Assembly: GCF_006716465.1 (NCBI RefSeq)
Contig: NZ_VFPB01000005.1
Coordinates: 1 to 64,000, forward strand
Direction: 5' to 3'
Source: Pseudoxanthomonas sp. 3HH-4
Lineage (GTDB): Bacteria; Pseudomonadota; Gammaproteobacteria; Xanthomonadales; Xanthomonadaceae
Length of the DNA stretch: 64,000 nt
The position numbers and the translations under genes were made by a program. The notes under the pieces were generated by a model, which did no database searches, was not told the DNA's origin, and worked only from the letters and a program-made list of their open reading frames with translations. Shown here in pieces: positions 16,992 through 27,099 of this stretch. Within the stretch, counting starts at the first letter, position 1; every line of letters begins with the position of its first letter.

Positions 16992-18029
16992 ATGATCCGT
17001 CAGCTCGCCCGCCTCTTCGTCCGTCCCCCATCCACGGCCGCGCCGACACCGGTGCGCGTGAACGTGCAGATGCACTGGTTCGCTGACACGCAGTTGCCGA
17101 TTCCCGACTGGGCATCGATGCACGAAGGCGACGCAGCGGGGCTCGACGGCGAGGCGGCGCATGCCTACTGGGATTCCGCGGCGCAGACATGGCTGGAGAC
17201 GCTGCGCGACGCGCTGGGCACCCACTACAGGATCACGGGAACGCACGATTTCCTGCTGCTGTCTCCGCTGGAGGACCGGCCCGCACAGGTCTTCCTGGCC
17301 ACCTGCCAGCGCATGCGCGCACGCATCACCCGGAGCTTGGGCGAACTGGCCGACGACGGTGGCTGGGGCAGGCATGTCGTCATGGTGTTCGAAGACCCCG
17401 ACGACTACTACGCCTATGTCAGCCACTACTATCCGGAAGGCGGCGAGTACGCGATGTCCTCCGGCATGTTCATACAGGCGGGCTACGGACACTTCGTCAT
17501 GCCGCTGGAGCAGATCGATGCGATGGAGCCTGTCATTGCGCATGAACTCACGCACTGCCTGCTGACTCACCTGCCGATTCCCGCCTGGCTCAACGAAGGC
17601 CTGGCGGTGAACACCGAACACACCCTGTTTCCGCAATTGGCAGCGCCGCACGCGCAGCTCTACTTCCCGCACGAGATCGCCGCGCAGCACGCCGCGTACT
17701 GGGACGCAGACAGCATCCAGGCCTTCTGGTCCGGCAAGTCCTTCCTGCGCACCGACGAGGGCAATCGCCTGTCGTACGACCTGGCGAAGAAAATCACCCG
17801 CCTCGCCGCCGGCGACGAAGCTGCGTTCCGGCTGTTCGTCGCGCACGCACATCTGCAGGATGGGGGGCTGGCCGCTGAACACCACTTGGGCTTCCCACTC
17901 GCGCATCTTGTGGAAGCGGTGTTGGGTGAGGGTCCCTGGCAGCCGTTGCCGGATAGATGGAGCGATGGCGTGGAACGTGGGCAGTTCGGCATGGCACCGC
18001 ATCCGGCCCGCGCCCGGCAAGGAGCGTGA
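16992..18029 (+). CDS. putative HExxH (gluzincin-type) metallopeptidase, 345 aa
   Basis: The protein carries VIAHELTH (His184, Glu185, His188) followed fourteen residues later by LNEGLAV (Glu202), the zinc-binding layout of peptidase MA-like gluzincins. Upstream regions with VMVFEDPDDYYAYV and GGEYAMSSGMFIQAGYGHFVM suit such folds. No signal peptide is evident, so it may act inside the cell or be exported another way. An ATG at 16944 in frame would add 16 residues. It is followed after four bases by a small membrane-protein gene, suggesting a two-gene operon. Confidence 0.78.
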   Translation: MIRQLARLFVRPPSTAAPTPVRVNVQMHWFADTQLPIPDWASMHEGDAAGLDGEAAHAYWDSAAQTWLETLRDALGTHYRITGTHDFLLLSPLEDRPAQVFLATCQRMRARITRSLGELADDGGWGRHVVMVFEDPDDYYAYVSHYYPEGGEYAMSSGMFIQAGYGHFVMPLEQIDAMEPVIAHELTHCLLTHLPIPAWLNEGLAVNTEHTLFPQLAAPHAQLYFPHEIAAQHAAYWDADSIQAFWSGKSFLRTDEGNRLSYDLAKKITRLAAGDEAAFRLFVAHAHLQDGGLAAEHHLGFPLAHLVEAVLGEGPWQPLPDRWSDGVERGQFGMAPHPARARQGA

Positions 18030-18033
18030 TGGC

Positions 18034-18429
18034 ATGAGCATCTACTTCGACGCGAACGCCGTGCAGCAGCGCTATCGCGAACTGGATGCCGACAGGGTGA
18101 TGCTCATCGCGCTGTCGGCAACAGATGCCTACACCGAGGAAGCGATCCTCCTCGCGCGCGAGGAGCTCGAACGGCGTGGCATCCATGATGCGCGCTTCGG
18201 CAGGAAGCCTTCCGCGACATCGCCGATGCCAGCATCCACGACCGTGGCGAAGGAAGCCCTTCCCGCCTTCATGAAAGTGCTGTGCGTCCTGCTTCCCGGC
18301 ATCGCGATCTTCGTGGCGCTTGGTTACGCCCTGTCGGGCCGGCGCAGCAAGGGTGTTGAAGCGCTGTTCCTGATGGTGGTGGGCTGGTTCCTGTGGTTCG
18401 TCGCGGCCAATCTCATGCGCACGCTGTAG
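18034..18429 (+). CDS. small membrane protein with acidic N-terminal helix domain
   Basis: The N-terminal 50 residues (RYRELDADRVMLIALSATDA...EEAILLAREELERRGI) resemble cytoplasmic helical segments seen in many Xanthomonadaceae membrane proteins of unknown role. Two hydrophobic helices follow (about 79-100 and 108-128). AAGGAG at 18019-18024 supports the ATG at 18034. It is coupled to the peptidase gene upstream, which may mean it is the peptidase's membrane partner or substrate. Family not recognised. Confidence 0.75.
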   Translation: MSIYFDANAVQQRYRELDADRVMLIALSATDAYTEEAILLAREELERRGIHDARFGRKPSATSPMPASTTVAKEALPAFMKVLCVLLPGIAIFVALGYALSGRRSKGVEALFLMVVGWFLWFVAANLMRTL

Positions 18430-18464
18430 CGCGGACGACACCGCAGGCACATGCAAGGCCTGCT

Positions 18465-19283
18465 TTACGCGGCGGCCATTCCCGATTCCAGCAACAGCGC
18501 GACCGCCGTATGCAGGTTGACCGCGCCTTCAGATCCGGTGTCCGGATGGCCCTGCAGTGCGGCTTGCAGGTGCAGAAGATCATGCTGTTCCATCTCGCCG
18601 TGCAGCACGGTGGCAAGAAGGGTGGGGCTGCGCAGACGGTCCACCAGCGTGGCGACGGATGCCATGCCCTGGCGTGCGACCAGCGCACGCACGGCACGGC
18701 GCTGCAGCCACAGGTCGATGGCGCTGAAAGGCGATCCGGTGCCGGGTGACGAGAGTGCGAGCCGGTGGATGCGTTCATCGTCGGGCGCCTCACGCCGGAG
18801 GATGTCCAGTGCCACCGAGAGTTGCGGCAGTCGTTCGTGCAGCAGGACTTCGTCCCATGCCGGAGACGTTCCTTCCTGCACGAGCAGCCAGCCGGCCAGG
18901 TACGCATCCAGCGCATCGCGCGCGTCGTCGAGGGGCAGGGGATGGGGTGGGGCGCCCTCCGTGTGCCGGAGCCACGCCCAGGCATCGGGCAGGTCGCACG
19001 CGACGAGCCATTGCTGCAGGCGCTCGTGCTGCGCAGGTCCCAGGACATCGCGAAGCAGCGTCCCGGTCTTCCCGTCCAGCCGGTCGGTCCACGCGCGACA
19101 CAGCATCACGATGGCGGCGACGGGATCGTCCGGCGCCGCCGCGCGCAACCAGGTCTGCTGCCAGTCGTTGGCTTCCTGCAGGTGGACGGGCAGGAGGAGG
19201 GGATCGGGCACAAGCGGTACGCGCGCTTCCAGCGCGACCAAGTGCGCGGCGAACGCGCTGTGTTCCGTGCAGTAGCCGCACAT
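18465..19283 (-). CDS. hypothetical protein with N-terminal CxxC, 272 aa
   Basis: The product begins MCGYCTEH, a possible metal-binding or redox CxxC, and continues as an Ala/Leu-rich helical protein with repeated patterns of the type L-x-x-W-L and LLHERLPQL. It has no signal peptide or membrane helix. I do not recognise it. It is convergent with the small membrane-protein gene at 18034-18429. Confidence 0.65.
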   Translation of the reverse strand: MCGYCTEHSAFAAHLVALEARVPLVPDPLLLPVHLQEANDWQQTWLRAAAPDDPVAAIVMLCRAWTDRLDGKTGTLLRDVLGPAQHERLQQWLVACDLPDAWAWLRHTEGAPPHPLPLDDARDALDAYLAGWLLVQEGTSPAWDEVLLHERLPQLSVALDILRREAPDDERIHRLALSSPGTGSPFSAIDLWLQRRAVRALVARQGMASVATLVDRLRSPTLLATVLHGEMEQHDLLHLQAALQGHPDTGSEGAVNLHTAVALLLESGMAAA

Positions 19284-19451
19284 GGGACAGGACTCCGGAT
19301 CAATCGGGATATGATCAGGATTCGTGTCTCAGGGCGTGAGCCGGACGGCAGAGGCGAGGGAACCGGCCTCTGCGGACGCGCGCGGGGCACGCCATGACGT
19401 GGTGATGACGCGCGCCGTCCTACGCTGTGACCATCCCCAAGGAGCATGGCC

Positions 19452-19652
19452 ATGGCACAGACCACCCGCGAAGACGTCATCCTGCAACTGGACCGCGTGG
19501 ACACCGCGCTGGAAGCCCCCGAAGCCGACAAGGCGGCGATCCTGCGCGACGCGCTGGAGTGGCTGGCGGACAATCCACCGAAGGTTGCCGCCGATGCGTT
19601 GTACTACCGCGAACGGTTGCAGGTGATCCGCGAGCGCCACGGCGCGGCGTGA
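19452..19652 (+). CDS. small hypothetical protein, 66 aa
   Basis: A helical, charged cytoplasmic protein (TTREDVILQLDRVDTALEAP...LYYRERLQVIRERHG). GGAG at 19441-19444 lies seven bases before the ATG at 19452, better than the ATG at 19446 which would be one base away. Function unknown; it is compact and probably binds a partner. Confidence 0.65.
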   Translation: MAQTTREDVILQLDRVDTALEAPEADKAAILRDALEWLADNPPKVAADALYYRERLQVIRERHGAA

Positions 19653-19661
19653 GTACCGCCG

Positions 19662-20048
19662 TCAGGCCTGGTACTGCTTCTCTTCGATGAAGCGCGAGCC
19701 GGCCAGGCGGTTGATGGCGTTCTTCACTTCGATGCGCTTGCCGTTGTGCTGCGCCACCGCGCGTGCGAGCGTGATGAAGCCGGCGTCGAAGGCCTGCGCC
19801 GCTTCCTTGGCACGCAACGCATCCTGCACGTCCCACATCAGTTCGTTGATGGTGCGCAGGTCCGCCTTCAGGGCGGCCAGTTCCGGCTGCGCGGCCGCGA
19901 GTCCGTTCCACAGGGCATTCAGGCCCTCCAGTTCCACGTGCACGTGCGCGCGCTTGCCTGCGTCATCGATACGCTCGGCCTTGATCTCGAGGATGGAAAT
20001 CTTGTCGGCCAGTTCGCCGATGGAGACGGGGATCAGGATGGTGTTCAT
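19662..20048 (-). CDS. DUF6165-like protein, 128 aa
   Basis: It opens NTILIPVSIGELADKISILE, as in the small proteins I know as DUF6165, and is predicted to be a helical bundle with many Glu/Lys/Ala residues. There are no catalytic motifs. In other bacteria such genes often lie near glycosyltransferase or tetratricopeptide genes, which is not obvious here. The family label is from memory and moderately sure. It is convergent with the 66-aa gene, nine bases apart. Confidence 0.7.
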   Translation of the reverse strand: MNTILIPVSIGELADKISILEIKAERIDDAGKRAHVHVELEGLNALWNGLAAAQPELAALKADLRTINELMWDVQDALRAKEAAQAFDAGFITLARAVAQHNGKRIEVKNAINRLAGSRFIEEKQYQA

Positions 20049-20128
20049 GCCTGCATTCTAGCGCCCACCCGTGCCGCGACGGGCTGCGTGGCATGATGCC
20101 CCGTCGTCCATGGCCGGAGAACGCCCGC

Positions 20129-21418
20129 ATGCTGCAGCGCCTGTTCGTGTTGATCCTCGCCCTGGCCGCGCCCTCGTGGGCACTCGCGGCGCCGTCGCAG
20201 GTCCGCATCGTGCAGCAGGAGGGGGCGTACGTGTTGCTGGTGGATGGAAAGCCCTTCCACGTGAAAGGTGCGGGCATGGCCGGTGGCGGCCAGGAAGCGC
20301 TGGCCGCGCGCGGAGGCAACAGCTTCCGCACCTGGAGCACGGGAACCGACCACGTCCAGGTGCGCGCGATGCTGGACCACGCGCAGCGCAACGGGCTGAA
20401 GGTGGCGATGGGCATCGAGGTGGGCAACGAGCGCCACGGCTTCGACTACGACAACGACGCCGCGGTGGCGGAACAGCTCGAACGCATCCGTCGGGAAGTG
20501 GGTCTCTACAGCGACCATCCCGCTGTGCTGATGTGGGTGGTGGGCAACGAACTGAACCTGCATTACAGCAACCCGAAGGTGTGGAATGCGGTTGGACAGA
20601 TCGCGGACATGATCCATCGCGAAGATCCGCATCATCCGGTGATGACCACGCTGGCCGGCTTCGACCGGAAGCTGATCGATCTGCTGAAGTCGCGCGCGCC
20701 GTCGCTGGACCTGATCGGCATCCAGCTTTACGGCGACATCGGCGCATTGCCGGAGAAGCTGGCGACCAGCGGCTGGACCGGCCCATACGTGGTGACCGAA
20801 TGGGGCCCGACCGGGCACTGGGAAAGTCCGCTGACGACATGGAAGGCGCCGATCGAGGACGACGCCTCGCGCAAGGCGATGCTGCTGCAGCAACGCTACG
20901 AGCAGGTGATCGCCGCAGACACGAAGCAGGGCCTGGGCTCGTACGTGTTCCTGTGGGGCAACAAGCAGGAGCGCACGCCCACGTGGTACGGCCTGTTCCT
21001 GCCGAGTGGGGAGAGCACGCCGGCCGTGGATGCGATGCAGTACGTGTGGACCGGGGCGTGGCCATCCAATCGTGCGCCATCGATCCAGCCGTTGACGCTG
21101 GACAGTCGGGTCGCCATCGACAGCATCACGCTGGAACCGGGCAAGGGATACGCGGCGCAGGTCGATGCGCGCGACGCCGATGGCGACACGCTGCGTTATC
21201 GCTGGACGGTGCTGCACGAAACCACGGCCACCAGCATCGGCGGCGATCGCGAGGACGTGCCGCCGGAGGTGGTGCTGGCGATGCAGGACGACGGCAAGGG
21301 CGGGGTGCGTTTCGCTGCCCCTGACAAGCCCGGTGCGTACCGGCTGTTCGTGGACGTGCTCGATGGGCAGGGCCATGCGGCATACGCCAACCTGCCGTTC
21401 CGCGTGTCGGAACGCTGA
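20129..21418 (+). CDS. exported GH2-like TIM-barrel glycoside hydrolase
   Basis: A signal peptide (FVLILALAAPSWALA) precedes a (beta/alpha)8-type enzyme. WVVGNELNLHY holds the acid/base Glu141 after Asn140, and VVTEWGPTGHWE holds the probable nucleophile Glu224, the two-glutamate layout of clan GH-A (GH2-like). The C-terminal about 110 residues, with DARDADGDTLRYRWTV and GAYRLFVDVLDGQGHAAYAN, form an Ig/PKD-like beta domain. The preferred ATG at 20129 gives the signal peptide directly. The exact polysaccharide substrate is unknown. The next gene, 81 bases on, may be cotranscribed. Confidence 0.87.
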   Translation: MLQRLFVLILALAAPSWALAAPSQVRIVQQEGAYVLLVDGKPFHVKGAGMAGGGQEALAARGGNSFRTWSTGTDHVQVRAMLDHAQRNGLKVAMGIEVGNERHGFDYDNDAAVAEQLERIRREVGLYSDHPAVLMWVVGNELNLHYSNPKVWNAVGQIADMIHREDPHHPVMTTLAGFDRKLIDLLKSRAPSLDLIGIQLYGDIGALPEKLATSGWTGPYVVTEWGPTGHWESPLTTWKAPIEDDASRKAMLLQQRYEQVIAADTKQGLGSYVFLWGNKQERTPTWYGLFLPSGESTPAVDAMQYVWTGAWPSNRAPSIQPLTLDSRVAIDSITLEPGKGYAAQVDARDADGDTLRYRWTVLHETTATSIGGDREDVPPEVVLAMQDDGKGGVRFAAPDKPGAYRLFVDVLDGQGHAAYANLPFRVSER

Positions 21419-21499
21419 GCCGAACCGCAGGATTGCGCGTCTGACCGGACTGCGATGGAATAGCGCATGCGCGCCGGGGGGCGCCTCCAAGGGGACTAC

Positions 21500-22114
21500 A
21501 TGCGGAACTTGATGATGGGCCTGCTGCTGCAGGCAGGCGTGGCGGTGTCCGTGTCGGCGCAGGAGCAGGCACCGCAGGCGGCGATGGTGGAGACCGGCAC
21601 CCTGGTGGTGGACGTGAAGCCGTTCACCAGCGAGAAGGAACTGCCGAAGAAGGTGGACGAGCAGCTGAAGAGCGGCGCGCTGGAATGGGGCGTGCGCGAC
21701 GGCCAGGTGGTGTTCTCGCTGGTCAACAAGCAGTTCATCGATTTCCCGCTCAACCACATGACCCGCTACGGCCAGCAGGAGACCCTGTCGTTGCCGGCGG
21801 GCGAGTACCGCGTCACCGGCATCGGCTTGGAAATGACCACGGCCTTCAGCGTGAAAAAGGTGCTGGAACGGGGCGCGTTCGTGAACGAGGACGTGGTGGC
21901 GTTCCGGATCGAGCCGGGCAAGACCACCACGCTGTCGGTGAATCCGGTGATCCGTCGCGACGCGACCTTCGCGGTCAACTTCTGGATGCCCACGCTGATG
22001 ACGCGCATCACGACCGAGGCCGGCGAAACGCCGGAAACCGCGCTCAACACGCGTGGCCCCGCCTCGATCGCCTGGCCGCAGTACACGGGACCGCTGAAGT
22101 TCGTCGCCAAGTAA
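21500..22114 (+). CDS. exported hypothetical protein, 204 aa
   Basis: A short signal peptide (LLLQAGVAVSVSAQ) precedes a beta-rich protein containing GTLVVDVKPFTSEKELPKK, SLPAGEYRVTGIGLEMTTAFS and FVNEDVVAFRIEPGKTTTLS, a pattern seen in surface beta-sandwich proteins. AAGGGGA before the ATG at 21500 supports this start over one 11 codons earlier. It follows the GH2-like gene and may share its transcript. Family not recognised. Confidence 0.75.
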   Translation: MRNLMMGLLLQAGVAVSVSAQEQAPQAAMVETGTLVVDVKPFTSEKELPKKVDEQLKSGALEWGVRDGQVVFSLVNKQFIDFPLNHMTRYGQQETLSLPAGEYRVTGIGLEMTTAFSVKKVLERGAFVNEDVVAFRIEPGKTTTLSVNPVIRRDATFAVNFWMPTLMTRITTEAGETPETALNTRGPASIAWPQYTGPLKFVAK

Positions 22115-22199
22115 GGCGTCGCCGGGCCTGAGAGCGGATGGCGGACAGCGTTCCAGTCATGGGGTCGACTGGGGCTGCTGCGCCGCAGCATAATGCGTC

Positions 22200-23432
22200 A
22201 TGGACGTTACGCCGCCGGTTTCCTTTCCCTCCGTTGCCGACCAGCTCACTGCGCGCCAGATCGGCCTGATCCTGTTCGCGCTGACGCTGGGCGGCTTCGC
22301 CATCGGCACCAGCGAGTTCGCCAGCATGGGGCTGATGCCGAACATGGTGGCCTCGCTCGGCGTTACCGAACCGCAGGTGGGGCATCTGATCAGCGCCTAC
22401 GCGCTGGGCGTGGTGGTCGGCGCACCGCTGCTGGCGATCCTGGGCGCGAGCTGGAAGCGCAAGACGCTGCTGCTCGCCCTGATGGGCTTCTATGCGCTGG
22501 GCAACCTGGCCAGCGCGCTCGGACCGACCTACGAAAGCCTGCTGGTGTTCCGCTTCATCGCCGGGCTGCCGCATGGCGCGTACTTCGGCGTGGCCGCACT
22601 GACGGCGGTGGCGATCAGTCCGCCCAACAAACGCGGGCGCGCGGTCAGCCTGGTGATGCTGGGCCTGACGCTGGCCATCCTGATCGGCAATCCGCTGGCG
22701 ACCTGGCTGGGCCAGGTGATCGACTGGCGCTGGGTGTTCGCCTTCGTCGCGATCATCGCGCTGGCGACGGGTCTGCTGCTGGCTATCTGGCTGCCCGTCG
22801 GCATCGATGGGCCGAAGGCCAGGCCGCTGGATGAACTGCGCGCCTTCAACCGCGTGCCGGTCTGGCAGGCGCTGGGCATCGGCGCGATCGGTTTCGCGGG
22901 CATGTTCTGCGTCTTCAGCTACCTCGCACCGACGATGCTGGACGTAACGCGCGTGTCGCCGGCCTGGATCCCGCTGGGCCTGGCCGGCTTCGGCGTGGGC
23001 GGCGTGATCGGCAACTTCGTCGGTGGCTGGCTGTTCGACCGTTTCCAGCTGCGCGGGGCATGGATGGTGCTGGCGTGGGCGATCGTGGCGCTGCTGCTGT
23101 TTCCGTGGCTGGCGACCACGTTGCCGACGATCCTGCTCGCCACCGTCGCCATCGGCCTGATGGGTGCGCTGGGGCCGATCCTGCAGTCGCACCTGATGGA
23201 CGTGGCGGGCGATGCGCAGACGCTCGCGGCCGCGTCGCACCATGCCGCTTTCAATACCGCGAACGCACTCGGCCCTTGGCTGGGCGGCATGGCGATCACC
23301 GCCGGCCTCGGTTGGACGTCGACCGGTTACGTCGGTGCGGCGACCGCCGTGGTGGGCCTGCTGGTCTATGCGTGGGCGCGGCATACCGCCCGCGCCGAGG
23401 CGACGGCGCTGGCCTGCGAGCCGTCGCGCTGA
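22200..23432 (+). CDS. MFS transporter, DHA1 family (drug or sugar efflux)
   Basis: The 410-residue protein has about twelve membrane helices and the DHA1 signatures: the GGFAIGTSEFASMGLMPNM segment of helix 1 seen in AraJ/YdhP/SotB-like exporters, the loop 2-3 motif around LGASWKRKTLLL, and motif C-like glycines around GLPHGAYFGVAAL. Such proteins export arabinose, drugs or purine ribonucleosides using the proton gradient; the substrate is not predictable. It appears monocistronic. Confidence 0.92.
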   Translation: MDVTPPVSFPSVADQLTARQIGLILFALTLGGFAIGTSEFASMGLMPNMVASLGVTEPQVGHLISAYALGVVVGAPLLAILGASWKRKTLLLALMGFYALGNLASALGPTYESLLVFRFIAGLPHGAYFGVAALTAVAISPPNKRGRAVSLVMLGLTLAILIGNPLATWLGQVIDWRWVFAFVAIIALATGLLLAIWLPVGIDGPKARPLDELRAFNRVPVWQALGIGAIGFAGMFCVFSYLAPTMLDVTRVSPAWIPLGLAGFGVGGVIGNFVGGWLFDRFQLRGAWMVLAWAIVALLLFPWLATTLPTILLATVAIGLMGALGPILQSHLMDVAGDAQTLAAASHHAAFNTANALGPWLGGMAITAGLGWTSTGYVGAATAVVGLLVYAWARHTARAEATALACEPSR

Positions 23433-23583
23433 AGCTCGCGCGCTGCCACGCGCAACATGGATGTCATCAAACTGAAATAAAGAGATAGCGGTCGTGGATT
23501 GCGGAATGCAGGGCCGCGACGCGTCAATTCGCCACGCTGCGCGCCGCTAAGGAAGGGGAATTCCTTCCCAACGCCGTATTGCC

Positions 23584-25728
23584 ATGTCGTCCAGTATCGC
23601 TTCCCGTCCCCTCGGCTTGCAGACCAAGCTGTTGGGTGCCCTGACCCTGGGGCTTGCCGTCATCCTGTTGTGCGCACTGGCCGGCCTGGGCTCGGCGTGG
23701 CTCAGTCTTTCCACCGAGGTGCCCGAAGAGGTGGCCCAGGCTGCGGAGGGTGAGCGCCTGAGCCGCGACTTCCGCGTGCAGGTGCAGGAGTGGAAGAACA
23801 TCCTCATCCGCGGGCACGACGAGGAGCAGCGTACAAAGTATGTCGGCGCCTTCGACCAGAAGGGGCGCGAAGTGGCCGCCCTGGCGAAGACCCTGTCCAG
23901 CGGCATCGCCGATCCGCAGGCGCGCAGGCTGGCGGCCGATTTCGCCATCCAGCACCGAGAGCTGGAAGGCAACTACCGTGCGGCCCTCGTGCAGTTCGCC
24001 GCGGCGGGCTACGACACGCAGGAAGGCGACCGCCTGGTGAAGGGCATGGACCGTCAGTTGGGCGAAACGCTCGAAGCCCTCGTGGCGCGCACCAAGGCGA
24101 TCGCCGATGCGGCGGTGGTGGCGCGTTCTCAGGAAGCACGCCGCATGCTGGTGGCGTGCGCGGCTTTATCGGTGGTCGCCGCCGTCGTGCTGGTGCTGGT
24201 GCTGGCGTGGTGGATACGTCGTTCGGTGATCCGTCCCGTGGTCGCCGCGGCTGCCGCTGCGCGCGCGGTCGCGGCCGGTCGCCTGGACAAGCGCGTGGAA
24301 GTGCGCAGTGGCGACGAGATCGGCCAGCTGGGCACGGCAATGGTCGACATGACCGCGACCCTGCAGGGCGTGATCGCCGCGCAGGGCGAAATGGCGTTGC
24401 GCCATGACGAAGGCAGGATCAGCTTCCGCATGGACGATTCGCGCTTCCCCGGCGAGTACGGGCGCATGGTGCGCGACACCAACGCCCTGGTGGCGTCGCA
24501 CATCGCGGTGATGCAGCGGCTGGTGGAGATCATGCAGTGCTATGCGGTCGGCGACCTTTCCATCGACATGGAGGCGTTGCCTGGTGAGAAGGCCGCGCTG
24601 ACGGACGCCATGCGCACCACCAAGGCGAACCTTTCGGCGATCAATGCCGAGATCAGGCAGCTGGCACAGGCGGCGGCGTCGGGCGATTTCAGTCGTCGCG
24701 GTGATACGCAGCGGTACCAGCACGATTTCCGCAACATGGTGGATGGCCTGAACCGCCTGATGGAAACCACCGATGGCAACCTGGCGGATGTGTCGTCGCT
24801 GCTGCAGGCCATCGCGCGCGGCGACCTGACGGCGCGCATGGAAGGCGACTTCCACGGCGTGTTCGCCTCCATGCGGGACGATGCCAATGCCACGGTGGCG
24901 CAGCTGCGCACCATCGTGCGCCAGATCCAGGGCGCGTCGTCGTCGATCAACACGGCCGCAGGCGAGATCGCGGCGGGCAACAGCGACCTGTCGCGTCGCA
25001 CCGAGCAGCAGGCGGCCAACCTGGAGGAAACCGCCGCCTCGATGGAGGAACTCACCTCCACCGTGCGCCAGAATGCCGAGTCCGCCCGCCAGGCGAACCA
25101 GCTGGCGATCGGCGCGGCCAGCGTGGCGTCGGAAGGCGGCACGACGGTCGCACGCGTAGTCACGACGATGACCGAGATCGAGCAGTCTTCCCGGAAGATC
25201 GCCGAGATCATCTCGGTCATCGACGGCATCGCCTTCCAGACCAACATCCTGGCCCTCAATGCCGCGGTGGAAGCGGCGCGGGCCGGCGAGCAGGGCCGCG
25301 GGTTCGCCGTGGTCGCTTCGGAAGTCCGAACGCTGGCCCAGCGCAGTGCCAACGCGGCCAAGGAGATCAAGGGCCTGATCGAGACTTCGGTGGACAAGGT
25401 GGCCGATGGCTCGGCGCTGGTGAGCCAGGCCGGCGCGACGATGGGCGAGATCGTCACCGCCGTGCAGCGGGTGACCGACATCATGGCGGAGATTTCGGCC
25501 GCCTCGCAGGAGCAGAGTGCCGGCATCGAGCAGGTCAACCAGGCCATCATGCAGATGGACGAAACCACCCAGCAGAATGCGGCGCTGGTGGAAGAGGCAT
25601 CGGCCGCCGCCCGCTCGATGGAAGATCAGGCGCGCGAACTCATCGGGGCCGTCAATGTGTTCGTGCTGGATGCGCGTGCGTCGCCTGGTCTCACCCCTGG
25701 CCGTGTACGCGCACTGGCCGCTGCCTAG
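23584..25728 (+). CDS. methyl-accepting chemotaxis protein with multiple HAMP domains
   Basis: The 714-residue receptor has a first membrane helix (about 20-42), a helical periplasmic domain of some 145 residues, a second membrane helix (about 188-212), a HAMP domain, then two or three further HAMP-like repeats ([20 protein letters not shown], then [12 protein letters not shown], then [14 protein letters not shown]) before the signalling domain. The hairpin tip [20 protein letters not shown] is intact, and adaptation helices contain typical Glu/Gln pairs. It feeds ligand signals to CheA/CheW. No CheR-binding pentapeptide ends the protein. No Shine-Dalgarno sequence lies close to the ATG. Confidence 0.95.
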   Translation: MSSSIASRPLGLQTKLLGALTLGLAVILLCALAGLGSAWLSLSTEVPEEVAQAAEGERLSRDFRVQVQEWKNILIRGHDEEQRTKYVGAFDQKGREVAALAKTLSSGIADPQARRLAADFAIQHRELEGNYRAALVQFAAAGYDTQEGDRLVKGMDRQLGETLEALVARTKAIADAAVVARSQEARRMLVACAALSVVAAVVLVLVLAWWIRRSVIRPVVAAAAAARAVAAGRLDKRVEVRSGDEIGQLGTAMVDMTATLQGVIAAQGEMALRHDEGRISFRMDDSRFPGEYGRMVRDTNALVASHIAVMQRLVEIMQCYAVGDLSIDMEALPGEKAALTDAMRTTKANLSAINAEIRQLAQAAASGDFSRRGDTQRYQHDFRNMVDGLNRLMETTDGNLADVSSLLQAIARGDLTARMEGDFHGVFASMRDDANATVAQLRTIVRQIQGASSSINTAAGEIAAGNSDLSRRTEQQAANLEETAASMEELTSTVRQNAESARQANQLAIGAASVASEGGTTVARVVTTMTEIEQSSRKIAEIISVIDGIAFQTNILALNAAVEAARAGEQGRGFAVVASEVRTLAQRSANAAKEIKGLIETSVDKVADGSALVSQAGATMGEIVTAVQRVTDIMAEISAASQEQSAGIEQVNQAIMQMDETTQQNAALVEEASAAARSMEDQARELIGAVNVFVLDARASPGLTPGRVRALAAA

Positions 25729-25749
25729 TCGGGCGCCCGCGCTGGCGGA

Positions 25750-26328
25750 TTATTCGGGCGAGGTGGTCGTGGGCGGCGCACCCGACCGCCAGCGCCGCGT
25801 GGTGCGCTGGAAGAAGTGGCTGTTGGGGATCTGCAGCACGGTGTCGCCGCGCAGGGCATCTTCTTCCAGCAGGGTGGTGTAGAGCAGGTTGATATCGATC
25901 ACACGCCCGCGCAGGCCGGGCTTGTCGCCGTTCTCAAGCACTTCGATGTGGTCGTGCACGCGGAATGGACGCGTGGTCAGGATCAGCACGCTGCAGAAGA
26001 TGTTCGACAACACGCTCCATGCGGCGAAGAACGCGACTGCGGCGACGGCAGTGAAACCCGTCAGCGCGGTCCACAGCACGTTGCCCGATACGCCGAGTCG
26101 CCCCAGTGCGAGCATGAACGCTGAAACGTAGAGCAACACGCCCAGCAACCGGCGCGCGCTGACGGCGACCTGCGCGGGTAACCGGTAGTGATCGCAGGTC
26201 CGACGCACCACGATGCGCAGCAGGCGTAACAGCAGCCAGGCGGCGAGCAGGATCCCGAGCGCCTGTGCGACGGGAATCGCGAGGCTCGCCCATTCCTGCA
26301 ACCAGTCGGGAAGTCGCAGCCACGCCAT
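25750..26328 (-). CDS. short MscS-family mechanosensitive channel
   Basis: The 192-residue protein has three membrane helices; the third (GFTAVAAVAFFAAWSVLSNI) carries the pore-lining Ala/Gly packing of MscS, followed by the beta-domain start (LILTTRPFRVHDHIEV). It then ends soon after IPNSHFFQRTTRRW, so the C-terminal alpha/beta cage of full MscS (about 286 residues) is missing, as in the short MscS-like proteins of many bacteria. It should release ions on membrane stretch. It is convergent with the chemoreceptor gene. Confidence 0.88.
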   Translation of the reverse strand: MAWLRLPDWLQEWASLAIPVAQALGILLAAWLLLRLLRIVVRRTCDHYRLPAQVAVSARRLLGVLLYVSAFMLALGRLGVSGNVLWTALTGFTAVAAVAFFAAWSVLSNIFCSVLILTTRPFRVHDHIEVLENGDKPGLRGRVIDINLLYTTLLEEDALRGDTVLQIPNSHFFQRTTRRWRSGAPPTTTSPE

Positions 26329-26439
26329 CAGCCTTCCTGCCGCGTTGCATGAAGCGCCGTCGGCGCCCTTGTCGGTGAGGGTTGGATGTTCATGCTGGAA
26401 GGGTGGCCCGCGCCTCGCGGATGGTCAACCGCGCGCGCT

Positions 26440-26892
26440 TCATGGATCGAAGGGATGGACCTTGCCGCATGCGTAGACATGGTTGTAGTCGCTGGACATG
26501 CACTGGTAGAAGTCGCGCCGCGCGCCGGTGGCGGCCGCGCAGTCTTCCGCGGTCAGTGCAGCCAGCAGGCGCTTCAGCGCCGGGGTGGCCGCATCGTAGG
26601 CGGGCTGGCTCATGTAGCCGGCGCGCAGGTTCTTCTCGCCGACCTCCAGCATGGTCTCCACGCCCCAGCGGGCGTTCTCCACGGCCTTGTCGCATGACAG
26701 GGCCGGCGAGGTGTCACTCACCTGCGCCAGGTGCCCGGCGATCGCGGCGACATCGGCCTGGACGTCTGGCGGGAGCGCACGCGCAGCAGCCGGCTCGTCG
26801 CCGTAGGCCATGCCCGCCATCAGCAACGACCCCGCCATCACCGGAATGCCGAGAACACCGTGGCAGAGGGAACGACGAGGGCCTGAAGTCAT
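26440..26892 (-). CDS. exported hypothetical protein, 150 aa
   Basis: An N-terminal signal (GIPVMAGSLLMAGMAYG) precedes a small helical protein with conserved-looking cysteines (SCDKAVENARWG, DCAAATGARRDFYQCM, YACGKVHP), which may form disulfides in the periplasm. Family not recognised. The ATG at 26892 is chosen because upstream codons run into non-coding sequence. It is divergent from the gene at 27100. Confidence 0.7.
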   Translation of the reverse strand: MTSGPRRSLCHGVLGIPVMAGSLLMAGMAYGDEPAAARALPPDVQADVAAIAGHLAQVSDTSPALSCDKAVENARWGVETMLEVGEKNLRAGYMSQPAYDAATPALKRLLAALTAEDCAAATGARRDFYQCMSSDYNHVYACGKVHPFDP

Positions 26893-27099
26893 GGATTTGA
26901 TGTGCGTTTGAAGATGGGTTGCGCATTCTATGGCAGGGGCATGATCGATCCGGCAAGGCATGCGAGGCCTGGGAACGACAGCGGAGGCTTGTGGTGCACG
27001 GAGGCCCTTGCAAGAATGCCGTGGGGCCGGGTCTGGCGCGGGCAGGAAGCACCGCCCGTCGTATCCGGACCCCAGACACTTCCACTATGTGAGGACCAC

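Noticed and set aside
22044..23384. 446-codon minus-strand ORF opposite the MFS gene
   Set aside because: Arg/His-rich shadow of the transporter gene, no signal or family pattern.
23463..23482. Pho-box-like TGTCATCAAACTGAAATA upstream of the chemoreceptor
   Set aside because: Only one half-site fits; no second repeat and no pho gene nearby, so chance is likely.
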